The translations under genes and the position numbers were made by a program. Of a stretch of DNA of 5,876 nucleotides, positions 5,589 through 5,876 are shown in pieces; positions within the stretch are counted from its first letter, which is position 1; each line of letters opens with the position of its first letter. Below the pieces are notes generated by a model, which saw nothing but the letters and a program-made list of their open reading frames with translations, searched no databases and was not told where the DNA came from. The DNA lies in contig SLNI01000081.1 in NCBI GenBank assembly GCA_007133115.1, positions 1-5,876 on the forward strand, in the 5' to 3' direction. This DNA is from Thioalkalivibrio sp. (GTDB taxonomy: Bacteria > Pseudomonadota > Gammaproteobacteria > Ectothiorhodospirales > Ectothiorhodospiraceae).

Positions 5589-5876
5589 TCAAGTGACCTT
5601 GACGGTCACCCCGGGCGTGCCATCCGGTCCGACCATGTGCACCGCGCAGGCGAGGCAGGGGTCGAAGCTGTGGATGGTGCGGAGGATCTCCAGCGGCTTA
5701 TTGACATCGTACATCTGGTGATTGTCCATCAAGGCCGCCTCATAGGGACCCGGCTGGCCCTCTGCATCACGCGGACCGGCATTCCAGGTGGTGGGGACCA
5801 CGGCCTGGTAGTTGCTCAGCTTGCCGTCTTCGATGACCGTGAAGTGGGTCAGGGCACCGCGCGGGGCCTCCATGTA
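5589..5876 (-). CDS. [NiFe]-hydrogenase large subunit, C-terminal part (5' end outside window)
   Basis: The last 95 codons of a group 1-type uptake hydrogenase large subunit (HynL/HupL/HoxG family). This subunit carries the Ni-Fe active site that oxidises H2 and passes electrons through the small subunit to the respiratory or quinone chain. Diagnostic stretches are 'EAPRGALTH', '[16 protein letters not shown]', 'YEAALMD' and '[19 protein letters not shown]'. The last contains the C-terminal DPCxxC motif whose two cysteines (codons at 5655-5657 and 5646-5648) ligate nickel. The maturation protease normally cleaves after the His of 'CxxH'. Here that leaves a 15-residue peptide, '[15 protein letters not shown]' (codons 5592-5636), so the enzyme needs proteolytic maturation. 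The reading frame stays open through the right edge, so the start is not visible. It appears to be the last gene of its transcript because a strong terminator follows. HynL versus HupL/HoxG cannot be settled without the rest of the operon. Confidence 0.95.
   Translation of the reverse strand, partial: YMEAPRGALTHFTVIEDGKLSNYQAVVPTTWNAGPRDAEGQPGPYEAALMDNHQMYDVNKPLEILRTIHSFDPCLACAVHMVGPDGTPGVTVKVT

Noticed and set aside
1..5876. CRISPR array, tRNA, rRNA, transposase or phage genes
   Set aside because: Looked for on both strands. There are no regularly spaced direct repeats, no cloverleaf sequence ending in CCA context and no recognisable mobile-element protein.

Overview
The window is high-GC DNA with dense gene packing and gene content typical of a Gammaproteobacterium. 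A purple-sulfur or sulfur-oxidising lineage (Chromatiales / Ectothiorhodospiraceae-like) is my best guess. It rests on a membrane-type [NiFe]-hydrogenase large subunit, a menaquinone prenyltransferase and the general codon style. There is no rRNA, tRNA or other phylogenetic marker, so the placement is inference.

Layout. Positions 58-483 (minus) encode a small SRPBCC/START-like lipid- or polyketide-binding protein. Positions 484-814 form a divergent intergenic region. It holds a 168-bp element with perfect 28-bp inverted ends and a largely self-complementary interior, which looks like a non-autonomous transposon (MITE). Just outside it is a good sigma-70-like promoter for the next gene. Positions 815-1300 (plus) encode a stand-alone cyclic-nucleotide-binding-domain protein whose ligand-binding cassette lacks two signature residues. 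It converges on a large minus-strand gene (1326-2822), an NAD(P)-binding atypical SDR fused to a DUF2867-type C-terminal domain. Positions 2823-3067 are intergenic and contain an imperfect inverted repeat built from CTTCCGTG-like units. Positions 3068-3979 (minus) encode MenA, which is divergent from a BASS-type (bile acid:sodium symporter family) transporter at 4167-5060 (plus). The transporter ends 4 bp from the end of a converging, unrecognised 107-aa minus-strand gene (5065-5388). Upstream of that gene lies a strong intrinsic terminator (5492-5523). It closes the transcript of the [NiFe]-hydrogenase large-subunit gene, whose last 95 codons occupy 5589-5876 and run off the right edge.

Functional picture. 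The right end is the tail of a hydrogenase operon (H2 oxidation feeding electrons to the quinone pool). MenA supplies the menaquinone branch of such a pool, but it is on its own transcript and nothing visible co-regulates the two. The left half (SRPBCC protein, CNB-domain protein, SDR-DUF2867) has no obvious shared pathway. I see no defence system, CRISPR array, tRNA or rRNA. The less ordinary items are the palindromic mobile-element-like insertion, the degenerate cNMP cassette and the small gene behind the hydrogenase terminator.
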